Source: Hydrogenimonas sp. (GTDB lineage Bacteria; Campylobacterota; Campylobacteria; Campylobacterales; Hydrogenimonadaceae). Taken from it: a stretch of 7,033 bases of DNA. Shown here one piece after another: positions 6,588 to 7,033 of the stretch. The first letter of the stretch is position 1. Each line of letters begins with the position of its first letter. The stretch lies in NCBI GenBank assembly GCA_021647345.1, contig JAKIUX010000046.1, positions 1 to 7,033 on the forward strand, in the 5' to 3' direction. Under the pieces are notes generated by a model, which ran no database searches, was not told the origin of the DNA, and saw only the letters and a list, made by a program, of their open reading frames with translations. The translations under genes and the position numbers were made by a program.

Positions 6588-6609
6588 AAGAGAAGATAAC
6601 TCTTTTTTT
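6588..6609 (+). terminator. Possible weak terminator after the GGDEF/EAL gene
   Basis: AAGAG (6588-6592), seven-base loop, CTCTT (6600-6604), merging into a seven-T run ending at 6609. It lies nine bases after the TGA stop. The stem is only five pairs and AT-rich, so it would be inefficient; the T run may instead belong to the promoter that follows. Confidence 0.35.
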
Positions 6610-6611
6610 GA

Positions 6612-6617
6612 TACAAT
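6612..6617 (+). promoter_or_regulatory. Possible -10 element (TACAAT) for the NnrS-family gene
   Basis: TACAAT preceded by a T-rich stretch (6603-6609), a pattern common for Campylobacterota sigma70 promoters that lack a strong -35. Transcription starting near 6624 would give a leader of about 128 bases containing the hairpins at 6684-6751. No clear FNR-like (TTGAT-N4-ATCAA) or NssR-like (TTAAC-N4-GTTAA) operator is seen. Confidence 0.4.
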
Positions 6618-6683
6618 TTCATTTTTTTTACAAATGCTAAGTGGTAGTTGCTCAATGTTGAATAGAGAGTGAAAGCTTCGCCA

Positions 6684-6751
6684 AAATCTCTCCTCGCCTG
6701 AGCGAGATTTCGATTTTTCAGAGCAATCGGCCAACCAAAAGGGGAGAATCG
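6684..6751 (+). promoter_or_regulatory. Structured leader with alternative hairpins before the NnrS-family start
   Basis: Several perfect pairings overlap here. CTCGC/GCGAG (6693-6697 with 6702-6706, loop CTGA) competes with AAATCTC/GAGATTT (6684-6690 with 6704-6710). TCTCCTC (6689-6695) can also pair over seven bases, one of them a G-U, with the ribosome binding site region GGGGAGA (6741-6747). CGATT (6711-6715) can pair with AATCG at 6725-6729 or with a second AATCG at 6747-6751 right before the ATG. It matches no riboswitch class that I recognise. This is read from complementarity only; no folding energy was computed. Confidence 0.4.
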
Positions 6752-7033
6752 ATGCATCAGTTCGAAACGAGGAAACAATCAGCTTCCAAATTCGACTATT
6801 TTCTATCACAACCGCACCAGCCCTTCTTTCTTATGGGTATTGTCTGGGCAGTTGTGACTATTCTGCTATTTATGCTTGGCTACAAAGGGACGGTTCCATT
6901 TAAAATAGATACAACTCTTTTTCACGCATATGCGATGATTTTCATAGTTATAAGCCACTTTTTTCACGGGTTTTTGCTAACTACATTCCCTCGTTTTTGC
7001 ATGAGCGCTCCTATACCGCAAAAAATCTATACC
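6752..7033 (+). CDS. NnrS-family multi-TM protein, 5' part only (94 codons visible)
   Basis: Starts at ATG 6752 after a strong GGGGAG site (6741-6746), five bases away, and runs off the window edge in frame. The product begins MHQFETRKQSASKFDYF, then SQPHQPFFLMG (19-29), matching the N-terminal apfRpFFl-type signature of NnrS proteins, with TM segments at about 25-43 and 60-78. FHAYAMIF (57-64, H58) and GFLLTTFPRF (73-82) correspond to the family's conserved His-x-x-x-Met and GFLLTA-P regions. NnrS is a haem- and copper-containing inner-membrane protein linked to nitric oxide tolerance and denitrification, usually with about 12 TM segments and about 400 residues. The exact role in this organism is unproven. 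It is the only gene here with a long, structured leader. Confidence 0.85.
   Translation, partial: MHQFETRKQSASKFDYFLSQPHQPFFLMGIVWAVVTILLFMLGYKGTVPFKIDTTLFHAYAMIFIVISHFFHGFLLTTFPRFCMSAPIPQKIYT

Noticed and set aside
6608..6621. FNR/CRP-like site starting TTGAT before the NnrS gene
   Set aside because: The second half-site is TTTCA instead of ATCAA, so only one half matches.
6620..6751. Known riboswitch (c-di-GMP GEMM, TPP or cobalamin) in the NnrS leader
   Set aside because: The conserved core sequences of these classes are absent; only a chance CTGAG fragment is seen.
6462..6809. Two - strand open frames (115 and 95 codons) over the GGDEF/EAL end and the NnrS leader
   Set aside because: They run across two + strand genes and the hairpin leader, lack convincing domains, and look like frames created by the leader repeat structure.

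Overview
The window looks like chromosomal DNA of a Campylobacterota (epsilonproteobacterial) relative, probably from a sulfur- or hydrogen-oxidising group such as the Sulfurimonas/Sulfurovum/Hydrogenimonas area. This placement is inferred from protein style (the DapE sequence, an NnrS-family protein, a two-TM GGDEF/EAL protein), heavy use of AGA and ATA codons, moderately AT-rich DNA and compact operons. No marker gene was available to confirm it. I see no rRNA, tRNA, CRISPR array, insertion sequence or phage gene.

Left block, + strand (1-2389). The 3' part of an M20-family amidohydrolase reads from the window edge, but an in-frame TAA at 39-41 sits inside otherwise well-conserved coding sequence just before its metal-binding HACGHD motif. 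Only the part from the ATG at 51 is open. Its stop overlaps by 4 bases (ATGA, 944-947) the start of a 481-residue protein joining an RsbW-like HATPase domain to a GNAT acetyltransferase domain and a C-terminal region that may be a second, degenerate GNAT fold. The tight overlap implies translational coupling.

Middle block, - strand (2361-4284). This is a likely three-gene operon read right to left: a small lipoprotein of unknown function, dapE (succinyl-diaminopimelate desuccinylase, lysine/peptidoglycan precursor pathway) starting at GTG, and a secreted thioredoxin-like protein starting at TTG. A good sigma70-type promoter (TTGAAA, 18-base spacer, TGG-TACAAT) lies at 4349-4378. The last gene of the operon overlaps the end of the HATPase-GNAT gene tail to tail by 29 bases.

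Right block, + strand (4546-7033). Across a divergent intergenic region is a 677-residue membrane protein with a helical periplasmic sensor, coiled coil, degenerate GGDEF (QGDEF) and intact-looking EAL domain, so most likely a c-di-GMP phosphodiesterase. It is followed after 172 bases by the start of an NnrS-family membrane protein running off the window. The 172-base gap holds a probable promoter and a set of overlapping, mutually exclusive hairpins, one of which could mask the nnrS ribosome binding site.

The observations I rate highest are the HATPase-GNAT fusion coupled to an amidohydrolase, the in-frame stop in that amidohydrolase, and the structured leader in front of the NnrS gene. None of them amounts to a clearly new system from sequence alone.
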